A DNA stretch of 64,000 bases from Hellea balneolensis DSM 19091 (GTDB lineage: Bacteria; Pseudomonadota; Alphaproteobacteria; Caulobacterales; Maricaulaceae), in assembly GCF_000428525.1 (NCBI RefSeq), contig NZ_KE386760.1:1-64000 (forward strand), read 5' to 3'. Positions 1 to 11,086 of the stretch are shown in pieces. The translations under genes were made by a program, and so were the position numbers. Numbering within the stretch: position 1 is the stretch's first letter; the number at the start of each line of letters is the position of its first letter. The notes under the pieces were generated by a model. That model made no database searches. It was given only the letters and a program-made list of their open reading frames with translations, and was not told the DNA's origin.

Positions 1-63
1 TAAATGGACGTCCGCAGGGTCGATGCCTTGAGGCACCTTCTTAAGATAATAAACACAAGGCAC
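1..63 (-). CDS. Possible N-terminus of a gene running off the left edge
   Basis: On the minus strand a frame stays open from a TGA at 97-99 to the window edge. It contains a GTG at 63 that would begin VPCVYYLKKVPQGIDPADVH. The residue mix looks protein-like, but only about 21 to 32 codons are visible. The GTG has only a weak AGGG three bases upstream. I do not recognise a family, and the frame could be open by chance. Confidence 0.2.
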   Translation of the reverse strand, partial: MPCVYYLKKVPQGIDPADVHL

Positions 64-306
64 TAACCCTGCGGCGGTGATTTTATCGGCGGCGTCTCAA
101 GTGACGCACGCCGAGGCCAGCTTTCCACGCGCGTAATTCGCGGCGCTCAGCCTCACCGTCCCTCTAACAACAAACCTACGCGATTGCCTGTCCTATTAGC
201 GGGAACGGGGGCAGATTAGCACAGGGAGCGTGGAGCGAGGATTGAGTTTTTTGAGTGTGGGTATTTGTGGAGGTTTTGGCTTCTACGGCCAAGGATTTAC
301 AGTAGC

Positions 307-332
307 GTGGATTAGGCGAAGCCGTAATCCAC
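307..332. repeat. Palindromic repeat, copy 1
   Basis: An 8-bp stem (GTGGATTA at 307-314, TAATCCAC at 325-332) encloses a shorter GGC/GCC stem with a GAA loop. The same stem recurs 50 bp downstream. The GTGGATTA...TAATCCAC core resembles REP-like elements scattered through many proteobacterial genomes. It sits in non-coding DNA upstream of the AT-rich gene at 472. Confidence 0.7.
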
Positions 333-356
333 CATTGCCACAAAGCATCAAGAAGA

Positions 357-385
357 GGTGGATTACGAGCAAGCTCTAATCCACC
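357..385. repeat. Palindromic repeat, copy 2
   Basis: Arms GGTGGATTA (357-365) and TAATCCACC (377-385) enclose an inner GAGC/GCTC stem with an AA loop. It has the same outer stem as the element at 307-332, but the inner stem differs by compensating changes. That fits a structured mobile or REP-type repeat rather than a chance match. Confidence 0.7.
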
Positions 386-471
386 CTACTCGCTGAGTAC
401 TTAGATAATGACTTTGACAGCTGGGCGACTCGCTTTAGTTGAATAATGTACATTAACACCGCAGCGACTTC

Positions 472-1206
472 ATGAAGACATTTGTAAATACATTACTTGG
501 AACACTGATAGCAGGTCTAATACTCTATGTATTTCAAGACCGCCTGGCTGAATGGATAAGTCCAGAATCAAGTCCCCTAAAAGCGGAAATGTTTGTTGGA
601 ACATGGCATGATTTTCCAGATAAAGCCTACGGCTCTGACGACTACTATGTATTAAAAAATTTTATGAGCTCCTCAGATACGCAAAATGACTTTGCTGCTA
701 TCAAGTTATCAAATGATGGAAACGCAATAGCTAAAGAAACTAGATTCAACTTTGAACACTCCACTTACGGTATCATCAAAAACGGAGAAGAGACAATTAA
801 ATTTCAAGATGTGAAGTTTGTCGAGCTGCCTAACTTGTCTCCAGGAGACACTATGAACCTCTACCTATGGAGCATATATGGTTTTAGCGAATACAGGGAA
901 TTACAATCTTTCTCATCGATGGGACCATATAAGATAAGGCGACATTATCATAAAGCAGAACACGGGGCCTATAATCTTGCATGGTTATCAACTATTTTAG
1001 ATTATGGAGGAGTAATTTTATTAATAGTATTAGGAATTATGGTATTTTTATTTTGGCTAATTAACGATTATTTTCAAAAAGCTATTCGTCAAATTCTCAT
1101 AGATGATGACATATACCTAGAAGAGAAAATCAGGCTAGACGAAAATTCAGGAAAATACGTTCTTGATACTGATAAAATAGATAGTTACCAAAAACGCATA
1201 AAATAA
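472..1206 (+). CDS. Uncharacterised two-TM membrane protein, AT-rich
   Basis: A 244-residue protein I do not recognise. A hydrophobic segment spans residues 4-21, followed by a soluble region of about 150 residues (25-170). A second hydrophobic segment lies at 176-198, and a charged tail ends at 244. The likely topology has the central domain outside the cytoplasmic membrane with both ends inside. Base and codon use are clearly more AT-rich than gyrB and the other neighbours, which suggests recent acquisition. No strong ribosome-binding site precedes the ATG. The gene converges on gyrB with one base between the two ends, and palindromic repeats lie just upstream. Confidence 0.65.
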   Translation: MKTFVNTLLGTLIAGLILYVFQDRLAEWISPESSPLKAEMFVGTWHDFPDKAYGSDDYYVLKNFMSSSDTQNDFAAIKLSNDGNAIAKETRFNFEHSTYGIIKNGEETIKFQDVKFVELPNLSPGDTMNLYLWSIYGFSEYRELQSFSSMGPYKIRRHYHKAEHGAYNLAWLSTILDYGGVILLIVLGIMVFLFWLINDYFQKAIRQILIDDDIYLEEKIRLDENSGKYVLDTDKIDSYQKRIK

Positions 1207-1207
1207 C

Positions 1208-3661
<2,454 letters not shown>

Positions 3662-3728
3662 TCAGTCAGTCTACGTGCTAAAAATATAGGGGATGCAAGG
3701 GCAAAATGCACGCTTAAACCCAATAATC

Positions 3729-6700
3729 CTATTGCTCTAGATCGGGGATTTCTTCTTCCTGGTTTAGGCCTCTGCGGGCTAGCTCGGACTTTATCTGGGC
3801 ATTGGTATTGAAGCTGCGCAAAATATTCAGGAGCTCACCTTCAAGGGCAATATCAAAGCGGAATGGCTGTCCCCCAAGCACATCCGCATTCTTGCCGTCA
3901 AATTTCAGATTCACGCCAATCGCCCCGTCCAATGGGCCATCAATGGTCACGCGCAGCTCATCATATTCAAAATCCTTCAGCGCTTCAAAAGCGGCGTCAC
4001 GATAATTACCTTGGCGCATAGCCGCCACCGCGCGTTCATCCGTGCCGTCCAATTGCGAAATCGCATTTAGCTGTTTGGATTGATATTGAATACGCCCGCC
4101 GTCACGCACGAAAAGCTCACCATTTTCGACTTTGACGTCCACACCCGAGAGAACAATTGGCAGTGTGCCTTCAAGATCACCTGTGGCCTTAATAGATCCA
4201 TCGCCGACATCTTTGAGAAACTCTCCAATGGAAACATTTTCAATGCGCATGACGACGCGGTTGACCTTATTGGAATAAAGCCAATCAAACGGGTCAAGCG
4301 AGAAAAAGCCTTCGCCCAGTGGCCAACGCGCGGAATAAACCCTTACGCCGTCAGGTATCATCTCAAATTCAATCACGCCATTTTCCAGCGGGAAACCCGG
4401 ATCAAATCTATCCACAGTCAAGGTCTGCCGCCCCTGACTTTGCAAAGGAAACATATTAGAAAAACTCATTTCCGTATTCACGCCTGTTAGCGGTCCAGGC
4501 AGCGTACCGAAATTCATGTCGATAATTTTAGCCGTGCCAGAGCTTTGCAAAGGTTGTCCCGCTGCAAAAGCGAGTTTTATATTGGCCTGAACCAAGCCTT
4601 GGACTTCGGCGATCTTACCCCTAAGAGCTGAGACCAAATATTGTGGCTGTAATCCTTTGGGCGTAAAGCGCAGTTCAGGAATGACGACATCGGCTGTGCC
4701 CTGCCCGTCTTTGAACAGATAGCTAATATCAATCGGCGTATCATCCGTCAGCGGAAGGGTCGTGACAGCTGTGCCTTTAAAGACGCCATCTTCAAAATTT
4801 ACCTCCCCCGTCATAGGTAAGCGCGGCAGCGCGTCCCCTGCGAATTTTACGCGGCCCTGACCCGCCTCGCCGGGGCTGTAACGCAGACGATATTTATCCG
4901 GCTGACCCGCCGCTTCAACGCGAATAGCCGAGGCGGTTACAAGCTGTGTTTTTATATCGGCGGTCGGGGCGGCCATAAAGAACTGTATGGGACGCTTAGG
5001 GTCTGTGCGTTGGACTTGGATGCGTGCCTCGGGGGTTGTGATAATCGTTCCCGGGCCAGGCATATCTTCGGAACGGATCGTCACCACATTGCCCAAGACA
5101 TCCCAATTTTGGGCTTCCCCCTTAAACTCGCCCTCAACCTCCATCTGTTGAAAGCTCATATCAAGGTTTTTTGTATTCGTCTCATCTATGGCGATGAAGC
5201 TGACATCGGCGAGTTTTGCGCTCATATTTGAACTCTTGCCGCGGCGGCTAAAAACAGGCGCGCCGGATAAAAGCCGCGCGGAGACATTCTCACCGCGCCA
5301 GGCTGTATCTGTTTCTATTTTCGAAATCAGTATCGGGGCGTCATCTTTGGGCGCAAAGCTCACATCAAGGCGTGAGCCGCGTAAATCCATAGACATACGC
5401 CCCGCTGTTTTAAGGCCGGTCACATAACCGCCCGGCACCACCCCGTCATAATCCACACCGCCCGATAGCAAGAGGTTACGGGTGCCCGCTCTTCCGCTTA
5501 CCAAACCCTTATAAACGGCTTCACTCTTAAAGGGGGCCAGCCGTGCCCCGCGCCCATCTATGCCTTTGGACTGCCAAATCTTTGACGTGCTTATATCTGC
5601 TGAGAAGCGTTCAAGGCCACCCAACTGCCACCCATTAGGTGAGCTCGCCACCAAATCACCCTCTCGAAAAGTAAGGCCCGCAGGCTCCGTTAAATTGGCG
5701 TGAAAGGCGAGCCGCAGTTTTTCGTCCTCGCGCGTAAAATTATAAAGAGGCGCCCAATCTGTTTGCTCTAGGCGCAAGCGCGTTGTGTCGCCGCGCAATG
5801 TGGCGGGGACTGACAAATTTACAGAAAGTCCCTCCGCTGAGAGTTTTATGCCGCCAGCGGCCTCAACATCACTGCGGGATAAAAGCGTCTCAATTTGGCG
5901 GGTCAACTGGCCGCTGAAATTCTGCGCAATCGGTGCATTCAATAAGGTTTCGGACAGGCTTAATGTTTGCGCCAGGTTTTTCCGGCGCGCAGGGTCTGGT
6001 AAAACGACGTCTTTGGTTTGGCTCGACCATGTTCCGGACATCGTAAAAGGATGTATGCGGTCGGGATCACGTTCTACACGCCCGTCCCACCTCGCCTCGC
6101 CTTCTCCCGTCATAAGCTGCGCCGTGACAATGGAGCCAAAACCAATATCCAGCTCACCTTCAACTTTTATAGCCTCGCCTGACAGGATTGGGGCTAAATC
6201 CCCCTTTAGGCGCACTTCAGAGGCATCAATAACGGGGTGCTCCAAATTCGACAGGCGCAAATCCAAATCCAATTTAGAGTTTGTGTCTTTCAGTTCTATA
6301 TTCAGGCGGCCTCCGCCCTGCATTTGCCAGTCTTTATAAGAGATAGAAGCGGGCGCAATATTTAAGGCCGCCGTCAAGTTTTCATTTGAAAAATACTGCG
6401 CGTCAACCTCAACTTCAGCGTCTCCAAAAGGCGTTGAAAGCGTGAAAAGCCCATCTTTAATCGATATGCCCTCAGGCGGAAGGGCGATGTTTCCGCTACT
6501 ATCCTCAGGCGAGGGAGGAACCCATCCATCAATGATTTTGCCGCTCTCATCCAGAGTGAGGCGGGCCTTGGGCCGCGTGAAAACCATTTTTTCAAACCGC
6601 CCCTCCAAGGCATCGCGCCATGAGTAATCTGTTTCTATTTTTTGTGCCGAGAAGAAGGGCTCATTGCTCTTTGTCTCGTCATCAAACAAGGAGACATCTT

Positions 6701-6947
6701 TCAGCACCGCTTTGGTTTTACTTATGGACTCTATGGACAGCTCAGCTCTTATGCCCTGTTCGAGCATAAGCTCTTCTGCGGTCTGCTCTAAGAGCTTATA
6801 ACGGTTAAGCCACAGATAGGCCGCTATTATCAGGCACACAAAGATTAGGCCCAAAACGGCCCATAATATCCAGCGCCAAACAGACCGCCCTTTGGATCTA
6901 TTTCGCGACGGTTTCGCCTTTTCTGGTTCTGTGTCAGTCACTGACAT
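3729..6947 (-). CDS. AsmA-like/YdbH family envelope protein
   Basis: A large protein (1072 residues from the ATG at 6947) with a basic N-terminus and one membrane anchor (VWRWILWAVLGLIFVCLIIA). A long beta-rich periplasmic part follows. The C-terminal third (GELFVRDGGRIQYQ, FEALKDFEYDELRVTIDGPL, QPFRFDIALEGELLNILR) matches the YdbH/dicarboxylate-transport type of AsmA-like repeat-beta-groove proteins. Members of that group carry phospholipids between the inner and outer membranes. A GTG at 6983 would extend the frame by 12 residues but has a poor upstream site. An AAAGGA lies about 15 bases before the chosen ATG, so the exact start is uncertain. The gene is divergent from the M23 peptidase. 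Confidence 0.8.
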   Translation of the reverse strand: MSVTDTEPEKAKPSRNRSKGRSVWRWILWAVLGLIFVCLIIAAYLWLNRYKLLEQTAEELMLEQGIRAELSIESISKTKAVLKDVSLFDDETKSNEPFFSAQKIETDYSWRDALEGRFEKMVFTRPKARLTLDESGKIIDGWVPPSPEDSSGNIALPPEGISIKDGLFTLSTPFGDAEVEVDAQYFSNENLTAALNIAPASISYKDWQMQGGGRLNIELKDTNSKLDLDLRLSNLEHPVIDASEVRLKGDLAPILSGEAIKVEGELDIGFGSIVTAQLMTGEGEARWDGRVERDPDRIHPFTMSGTWSSQTKDVVLPDPARRKNLAQTLSLSETLLNAPIAQNFSGQLTRQIETLLSRSDVEAAGGIKLSAEGLSVNLSVPATLRGDTTRLRLEQTDWAPLYNFTREDEKLRLAFHANLTEPAGLTFREGDLVASSPNGWQLGGLERFSADISTSKIWQSKGIDGRGARLAPFKSEAVYKGLVSGRAGTRNLLLSGGVDYDGVVPGGYVTGLKTAGRMSMDLRGSRLDVSFAPKDDAPILISKIETDTAWRGENVSARLLSGAPVFSRRGKSSNMSAKLADVSFIAIDETNTKNLDMSFQQMEVEGEFKGEAQNWDVLGNVVTIRSEDMPGPGTIITTPEARIQVQRTDPKRPIQFFMAAPTADIKTQLVTASAIRVEAAGQPDKYRLRYSPGEAGQGRVKFAGDALPRLPMTGEVNFEDGVFKGTAVTTLPLTDDTPIDISYLFKDGQGTADVVIPELRFTPKGLQPQYLVSALRGKIAEVQGLVQANIKLAFAAGQPLQSSGTAKIIDMNFGTLPGPLTGVNTEMSFSNMFPLQSQGRQTLTVDRFDPGFPLENGVIEFEMIPDGVRVYSARWPLGEGFFSLDPFDWLYSNKVNRVVMRIENVSIGEFLKDVGDGSIKATGDLEGTLPIVLSGVDVKVENGELFVRDGGRIQYQSKQLNAISQLDGTDERAVAAMRQGNYRDAAFEALKDFEYDELRVTIDGPLDGAIGVNLKFDGKNADVLGGQPFRFDIALEGELLNILRSFNTNAQIKSELARRGLNQEEEIPDLEQ

Positions 6948-7048
6948 TGTAATGTGTAATGTTCCTTTTGCGCGTATAAACACTCAATAGAACGCAGCAG
7001 ATGAATACACCATAAAATTTGTTAAGTTTACGAAAGACTTCACAAGTG

Positions 7049-7063
7049 TTAACGCGTCATTAG
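7049..7063. promoter_or_regulatory. CtrA-like box upstream of the M23 peptidase
   Basis: TTAA (7049-7052), seven bases, then TTAG (7060-7063). This is one mismatch from the TTAA-N7-TTAA consensus bound by CtrA, the alphaproteobacterial cell-cycle regulator. It lies 58 bp before the peptidase start, in the divergent intergenic region, where a promoter would be expected. This is inference from motif and position only. Confidence 0.35.
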
Positions 7064-7120
7064 GGATAAATTGGGACTATAGGCACGAACGTATATAAGC
7101 GTAATTTCACCGAGATTTGC

Positions 7121-8530
7121 ATGACTGATGAAACATCTACCGAAGCTGGGGCTGTCGGAACCAAAGAGATTGTTAAAGACGCCTTGGCTGTGCGGATGAA
7201 AGCGTTTTTTACAATGGATAATACCCGCATTTACCGGGATAAGCGTTTTGCTTTTCTTGCGGCAGGCGGGGCCGCTATTCTTATTGGCGCAATTGCTCTA
7301 CCAAAGGATACCTCTCAAAGCCCAGTCATTGAGGTGGCCGAAATAATCGAGCCTAAAATTGATCTCTCGCGCTATGATATTGCACTTGAGGAACCAAAAA
7401 CCGAAACATCTTTAACAACTTTAAAAGTTCGCTCCGGCGACAGCTTAGGACCGCTTTTGCAAAAAAACGGCGTTTCAGGCGGACAGGCTTATAAAATTAC
7501 CCAAGCTTTTGCGACAGTCTATAAGCCGCGAAATGTACGGGTGGGCCAAGAGTTCAATCTGCACTTCAACGGCGAGACATTAGAGCACCTGACCTTTAAG
7601 CCTAATGTTGAGAAAACTATATTTGTTGACCTTAAGGATAATGATTACACCGCCCGTGAGGTTGCGGCCGAATTTAAATATGAAACGATCGGCGTCGCTG
7701 CGAGTATCAAAAATTCTCTTTATGTTGATGCCACGCGCTTGGGTGCACCCGACCGTGTTGTTCAACAATTTGCGAATATCTATGAATATTCCGTGGACTT
7801 TCAGCGAGACATTCAGCCTGGAGATAATTTCGAATTATTCTTTGAGGTCGCCAGAAACCGCAAAGGCGAAATTATTAAATCTGGCGATTTGCTCTATACC
7901 TCTTTCAGTCCGCGCGGAAAGCAATCCGAGTATTGGCTTTATGTCGATAGCAAGGACCGTGAGAATTTTTATGACGAAAAAGGTAAAACGGCGAAACGTA
8001 AGTTGCGTGCCACGCCCGTTAATGGCGCACGACTTTCCTCCTCATTCGGTAAAAGACGGCACCCAATTTTAGGCTATCGCAAAATGCACTCCGGTGTTGA
8101 TTTTGCCGCGCCGCGCGGAACGCCTATTCTAGCGGCGGGCTCGGGGACTGTCGAACGTGCCAATCGCTATGGTGGTTACGGTAATTATATTCGTATTCGC
8201 CATACTGATGGTTATAAAACAGCCTATGCGCATTTAAGTAAATTTGCGCGCGGGGTTCGCAAAGGCAAATATGTCAAGCAAGATCAAGTCATTGGTTATG
8301 TCGGGACAACGGGCCGCTCCACAGGGCCGCATTTACATTACGAAGTCCATCATCACGGCAAGAAAATTAACCCGCGCCGCCTCTCACAATTAGCGGGTAA
8401 ACCCTTAGCAAAATCAGAAATGCCTAATTTTGCAAAACGCCGCAAAGAAATCGAGGCGATGCGATTAGCCTCTGAAACGATCAGGGCTGCTCCTGTGTCG
8501 GTCGTCATGACCGATACGGCAACAAATTAA
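7121..8530 (+). CDS. M23 family murein endopeptidase
   Basis: A membrane-anchored peptidoglycan endopeptidase that would cut cross-bridges in the periplasm. After a cytoplasmic segment of about 42 residues, a transmembrane helix spans 43-61. A LysM/OapA-like region (about 100-150) contains VRSGDSLGPLLQKNGVS. The C-terminal LytM domain (about 300-420) carries the metal ligands H323 and D327 in MHSGVDFAAP, H371 in AYAHLS, and H406 in GPHLHYEV, so it looks catalytically active. This architecture matches MepM-like proteins. The family includes both active enzymes and amidase activators, but the intact metal site favours activity. Confidence 0.93.
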   Translation: MTDETSTEAGAVGTKEIVKDALAVRMKAFFTMDNTRIYRDKRFAFLAAGGAAILIGAIALPKDTSQSPVIEVAEIIEPKIDLSRYDIALEEPKTETSLTTLKVRSGDSLGPLLQKNGVSGGQAYKITQAFATVYKPRNVRVGQEFNLHFNGETLEHLTFKPNVEKTIFVDLKDNDYTAREVAAEFKYETIGVAASIKNSLYVDATRLGAPDRVVQQFANIYEYSVDFQRDIQPGDNFELFFEVARNRKGEIIKSGDLLYTSFSPRGKQSEYWLYVDSKDRENFYDEKGKTAKRKLRATPVNGARLSSSFGKRRHPILGYRKMHSGVDFAAPRGTPILAAGSGTVERANRYGGYGNYIRIRHTDGYKTAYAHLSKFARGVRKGKYVKQDQVIGYVGTTGRSTGPHLHYEVHHHGKKINPRRLSQLAGKPLAKSEMPNFAKRRKEIEAMRLASETIRAAPVSVVMTDTATN

Positions 8531-8596
8531 GCTGTATTGCGTTATGTTCTTAAGTCTGATTAAAACGCAGATAAAATAATTAGCGGAGCCCCTCGC

Positions 8597-9361
8597 ATGA
8601 AAAACCTTATAAATTTCTTTTTCTCATTTGATAAATTAATGAAAGAAAAGCTCGTCATTGCTTTTTTCTGGCTGGCCCTCATCATTGCAGGCCTAAACTT
8701 TTTCAGTGAAGCTTTAAGCGCAATTAAACTGGGACCTCTCGCCGCTGTCGTTGAATTTATTATTTTCTTTGGCAGTATTCTGCTCACGCTGGTTGCTTTG
8801 CGTCTTGTCTGTGAGTTGGCGGTCGCACTATTTAGAATAAATGATAATTTATCTCCGGATGGCGGGAAATCTGAAACGGCGAATATTGACCCTATTGTCG
8901 AAGCTCGCAAAGCGGCTGAAGCCGCAGCGCTACGCGCCCGCGACCTGTCTAAGACGGCTGGCGAGAAAGCCAGTGCCGCTACCAAAAGTGCTGTAGATAA
9001 AACCAAATCAACAGCAGAAAGTGTAAAAGACTCAGCCGAAGACGCGATTGATACGGCAGCCTCCAACACGAAGGACGCGGCTAGCGGGATTAAAATCAGC
9101 GCAAAAGAAAAAACGAGTACGACGGCTAAAACCGCAACAAAGCCTGCCACTAAATCAACGGCAGCGCCTAAAAAACGCGGCCGTCCAGCAGGGTCGAAAA
9201 ACAAAACAACAGCGAAAACATCAGACAAAAAGACGGCATCTTCCGCGCCAAAGAAACGCGGACCGAAGCCTGGCAGTAAAGCGCCGCGCGATGCGCAAGG
9301 CCGCCTCTTGAAAAAAGACGGAACGCTTCGCGGCAAACCCGGCCCCAAAAAGAAGGGTTAA
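8597..9361 (+). CDS. DUF4282-like membrane protein with AT-hook, histone-like tail
   Basis: Residues 1-85 resemble DUF4282 membrane proteins, with hydrophobic helices at about 20-39 and 48-78. The remaining 165 residues are unlike that family. Residues 100-190 are Ala/Lys/Thr-rich and helix-prone. Three basic Gly-Pro motifs follow: KKRGRPAGSK near 192, KKRGPKPGSK near 219 and GKPGPKKKG at the end. The first contains the RGRP core of AT-hooks that insert into the DNA minor groove. The sequence therefore suggests a membrane-anchored DNA-binding protein. AGCGGAG precedes the ATG. A strong hairpin terminator follows the stop. The DNA-binding role is inferred from motifs alone. Confidence 0.75.
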   Translation: MKNLINFFFSFDKLMKEKLVIAFFWLALIIAGLNFFSEALSAIKLGPLAAVVEFIIFFGSILLTLVALRLVCELAVALFRINDNLSPDGGKSETANIDPIVEARKAAEAAALRARDLSKTAGEKASAATKSAVDKTKSTAESVKDSAEDAIDTAASNTKDAASGIKISAKEKTSTTAKTATKPATKSTAAPKKRGRPAGSKNKTTAKTSDKKTASSAPKKRGPKPGSKAPRDAQGRLLKKDGTLRGKPGPKKKG

Positions 9362-9387
9362 GCGGAGAAACAAATTATTTCTAAAAA

Positions 9388-9419
9388 TAAAAAAGGGCCT
9401 TCTTAAGAGGCCCTTTTTT
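9388..9419. terminator. Bidirectional intrinsic terminator
   Basis: AAAAGGGCCT and AGGCCCTTTTTT pair around a short TCTTAAG centre. A-runs and T-runs flank both sides, so it can work in either direction. It lies between the converging genes ending at 9361 and 9442. Confidence 0.9.
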
Positions 9420-9441
9420 AATACATGTTCTAATTGCCGTT

Positions 9442-10017
9442 TTACTCAGCAACCTCTGCCGCTTCCGGCTCTTTATCATCTTTCTTACGCGCAGGAGCCT
9501 TACGGCGGCGCTTAGGCTTATCTTCAGCGGCGACCTCTTCAGTCTCTTTTTTAGCCTTTTTCTTGGGCTTTACGTCAAGAGTTTTGGCGTCCGCCTCTGG
9601 CGTTACCACTTCAAGCGCGTCGTTATCCGTTGAGCCTTCTGCAGCCCTATCTTCGCGCGGCTTGCGATTTCTGTTATTATTGTGACGGCGGCTCTTACGC
9701 TCTTCGCCCTCTTCATTATCTGTTTCGCCGCGTGCGGCACGTGCGGCATCTCGTTCAGCCTGGGCCTTGGCGCGAGCGGCTTCCATTTCGTTCATCAAAC
9801 GCAAATAATGTTCTGCATGTTGGCGTAGGTTTTCAGCATTTACGCGGTTGCCAGAGCTTCGCGCATCACGGGCAAGTGCCGTATATTTTTCATAGATAGT
9901 GCTGACATTTCCGCGAACTTTAACGCCAGGACCATTACTATCCATCGACCGGTTCGGGTTCGTATTATTGTTATTATTACGGTTATGATTGCGATTACGA
10001 CCGCGTTGGCGCTTCAT
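9442..10017 (-). CDS. DUF4167 family protein
   Basis: A 191-residue hydrophilic protein. It begins with an Arg/Asn-rich stretch (KRQRGRNRNHNR, then several Asn). The conserved DUF4167 core follows (GPGVKVRGNVSTIYEKYTAL, NRVNAENLRQHAEHYLRL). The C-terminus is low-complexity, first acidic and then Lys/Arg-rich (KPKRRRKAPARKK). The family is alphaproteobacterial and usually sits beside prmC, as here. Its function is unknown; the basic composition and RG/RN motifs suggest nucleic-acid contact. I chose the ATG at 10017 because AAGGA lies nine bases upstream; the frame extends 17 codons further without a comparable site. Confidence 0.88.
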   Translation of the reverse strand: MKRQRGRNRNHNRNNNNNTNPNRSMDSNGPGVKVRGNVSTIYEKYTALARDARSSGNRVNAENLRQHAEHYLRLMNEMEAARAKAQAERDAARAARGETDNEEGEERKSRRHNNNRNRKPREDRAAEGSTDNDALEVVTPEADAKTLDVKPKKKAKKETEEVAAEDKPKRRRKAPARKKDDKEPEAAEVAE

Positions 10018-10151
10018 GATGTCGTCCTTAAATTCCCCCAAGCTCGCATCCTTGCGATAGCTTCTCAATTTCGGGCTTTAGTGAGGGGGCCTGTGGCCTC
10101 CACCGTCTCACAATCCTTCACTAGCAAACCCAAAGCTAAAGGCAAAGCTTT

Positions 10152-11045
10152 TTATGCCTTATATGCAGCTTTAATCATACGGTCATGCCCGGATAAGTCC
10201 TGAGAGGTGGTGATATCGGAAAAATTTCGCCTCTCAAGTAAGTCTGTTACGCTGGGGCCTTGGTCATATCCGATTTCAAGCAATATAATCCCATTTGGTT
10301 TTAAATATTGCGGCGCATTAGAAATGATCTCTTTATACGCCGCCAACCCATCAGCGCCGCCGCGCAGAGCGATATCCGGATCAAAGCCTGTCACTTCGGG
10401 GGCTAAATGCTTCATCGCCGCATCTGTAATATAAGGGGGGTTGGACAAAATTATATCAAAATGCTCTGTCACAGCTTCAAACCAACTTCCTTGCAATACC
10501 TTTAGCCGATCAGCAACATTATGTTGGGCGGCATTTTCTTTCGCAATGTCCAGAGCTGCACCTGACATATCAATGGCGAGGCCTTGCGCATCATTTTCTT
10601 CGGTTAAAATCGAAATTGCAATCGCGCCAGAGCCCGTCCCAAGGTCGAGAATTTTAGCGCCTGTTTTGCCTCTAAGGTTTTCTAAGGCCGCCTCGATAAG
10701 CAATTCTGTTTCTGGTCGAGGCGAGAGCACATCTTTGGTGACTTTAAAGCGGCGCCCATAAAATTCGCGGTAGCCCAAAATATGATCAATCGGCTCACCG
10801 GCTAATCGGCGGTTCGCGTAATCTGCAATAATATCAAAAGTGGCAGCGGGCGGGAAATCCCTGCCGGATATGATTAACTCTGTGTGGGTGAGGCCTGTCG
10901 CCGCCATCACTAATAGCCGCGCATCCAAATCTGGGGTCTCAACTCCAGCCTCTTGAAACTGTGTTGTAAGGAACCGTTTCAAGGAGTTCACAGTTAAACC
11001 AGAATAAGGGCCTGAGTGCGGGCGTTGATCGAGCGGGACTGTCAT
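10152..11045 (-). CDS. prmC: Peptide chain release factor N5-glutamine methyltransferase
   Basis: Methylates the GGQ glutamine of release factors RF1 and RF2 using S-adenosylmethionine. The N-terminal substrate-binding helices are present (DLDARLLVMAATGLTHTELI, GEPIDHILGYREFYG). The Rossmann SAM domain has DLGTGSGAIAIS at 134-145. The catalytic NPPY motif is at 202-205. At 297 residues its length is normal. prfA, the usual upstream partner, is not next to it; a divergent-type set of unrelated genes follows instead. DUF4167 lies downstream on the same strand. Confidence 0.95.
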   Translation of the reverse strand: MTVPLDQRPHSGPYSGLTVNSLKRFLTTQFQEAGVETPDLDARLLVMAATGLTHTELIISGRDFPPAATFDIIADYANRRLAGEPIDHILGYREFYGRRFKVTKDVLSPRPETELLIEAALENLRGKTGAKILDLGTGSGAIAISILTEENDAQGLAIDMSGAALDIAKENAAQHNVADRLKVLQGSWFEAVTEHFDIILSNPPYITDAAMKHLAPEVTGFDPDIALRGGADGLAAYKEIISNAPQYLKPNGIILLEIGYDQGPSVTDLLERRNFSDITTSQDLSGHDRMIKAAYKA

Positions 11046-11086
11046 CCCGCTCCTTTAAGAGCCAAGGGCCTGAAAAGCAATTACGT

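Noticed and set aside
1-300. Structured RNA (tmRNA, RNase P RNA or SRP RNA) in the left-edge non-coding region
   Set aside because: I looked for the tag-peptide frame of tmRNA and the conserved cores of RNase P and 4.5S RNA on both strands and found none.
8560-9348. Long minus-strand frame opposite the AT-hook protein
   Set aside because: It is the complement of a low-complexity Ala/Lys sequence, giving a Val/Ala/Phe-rich artefact.
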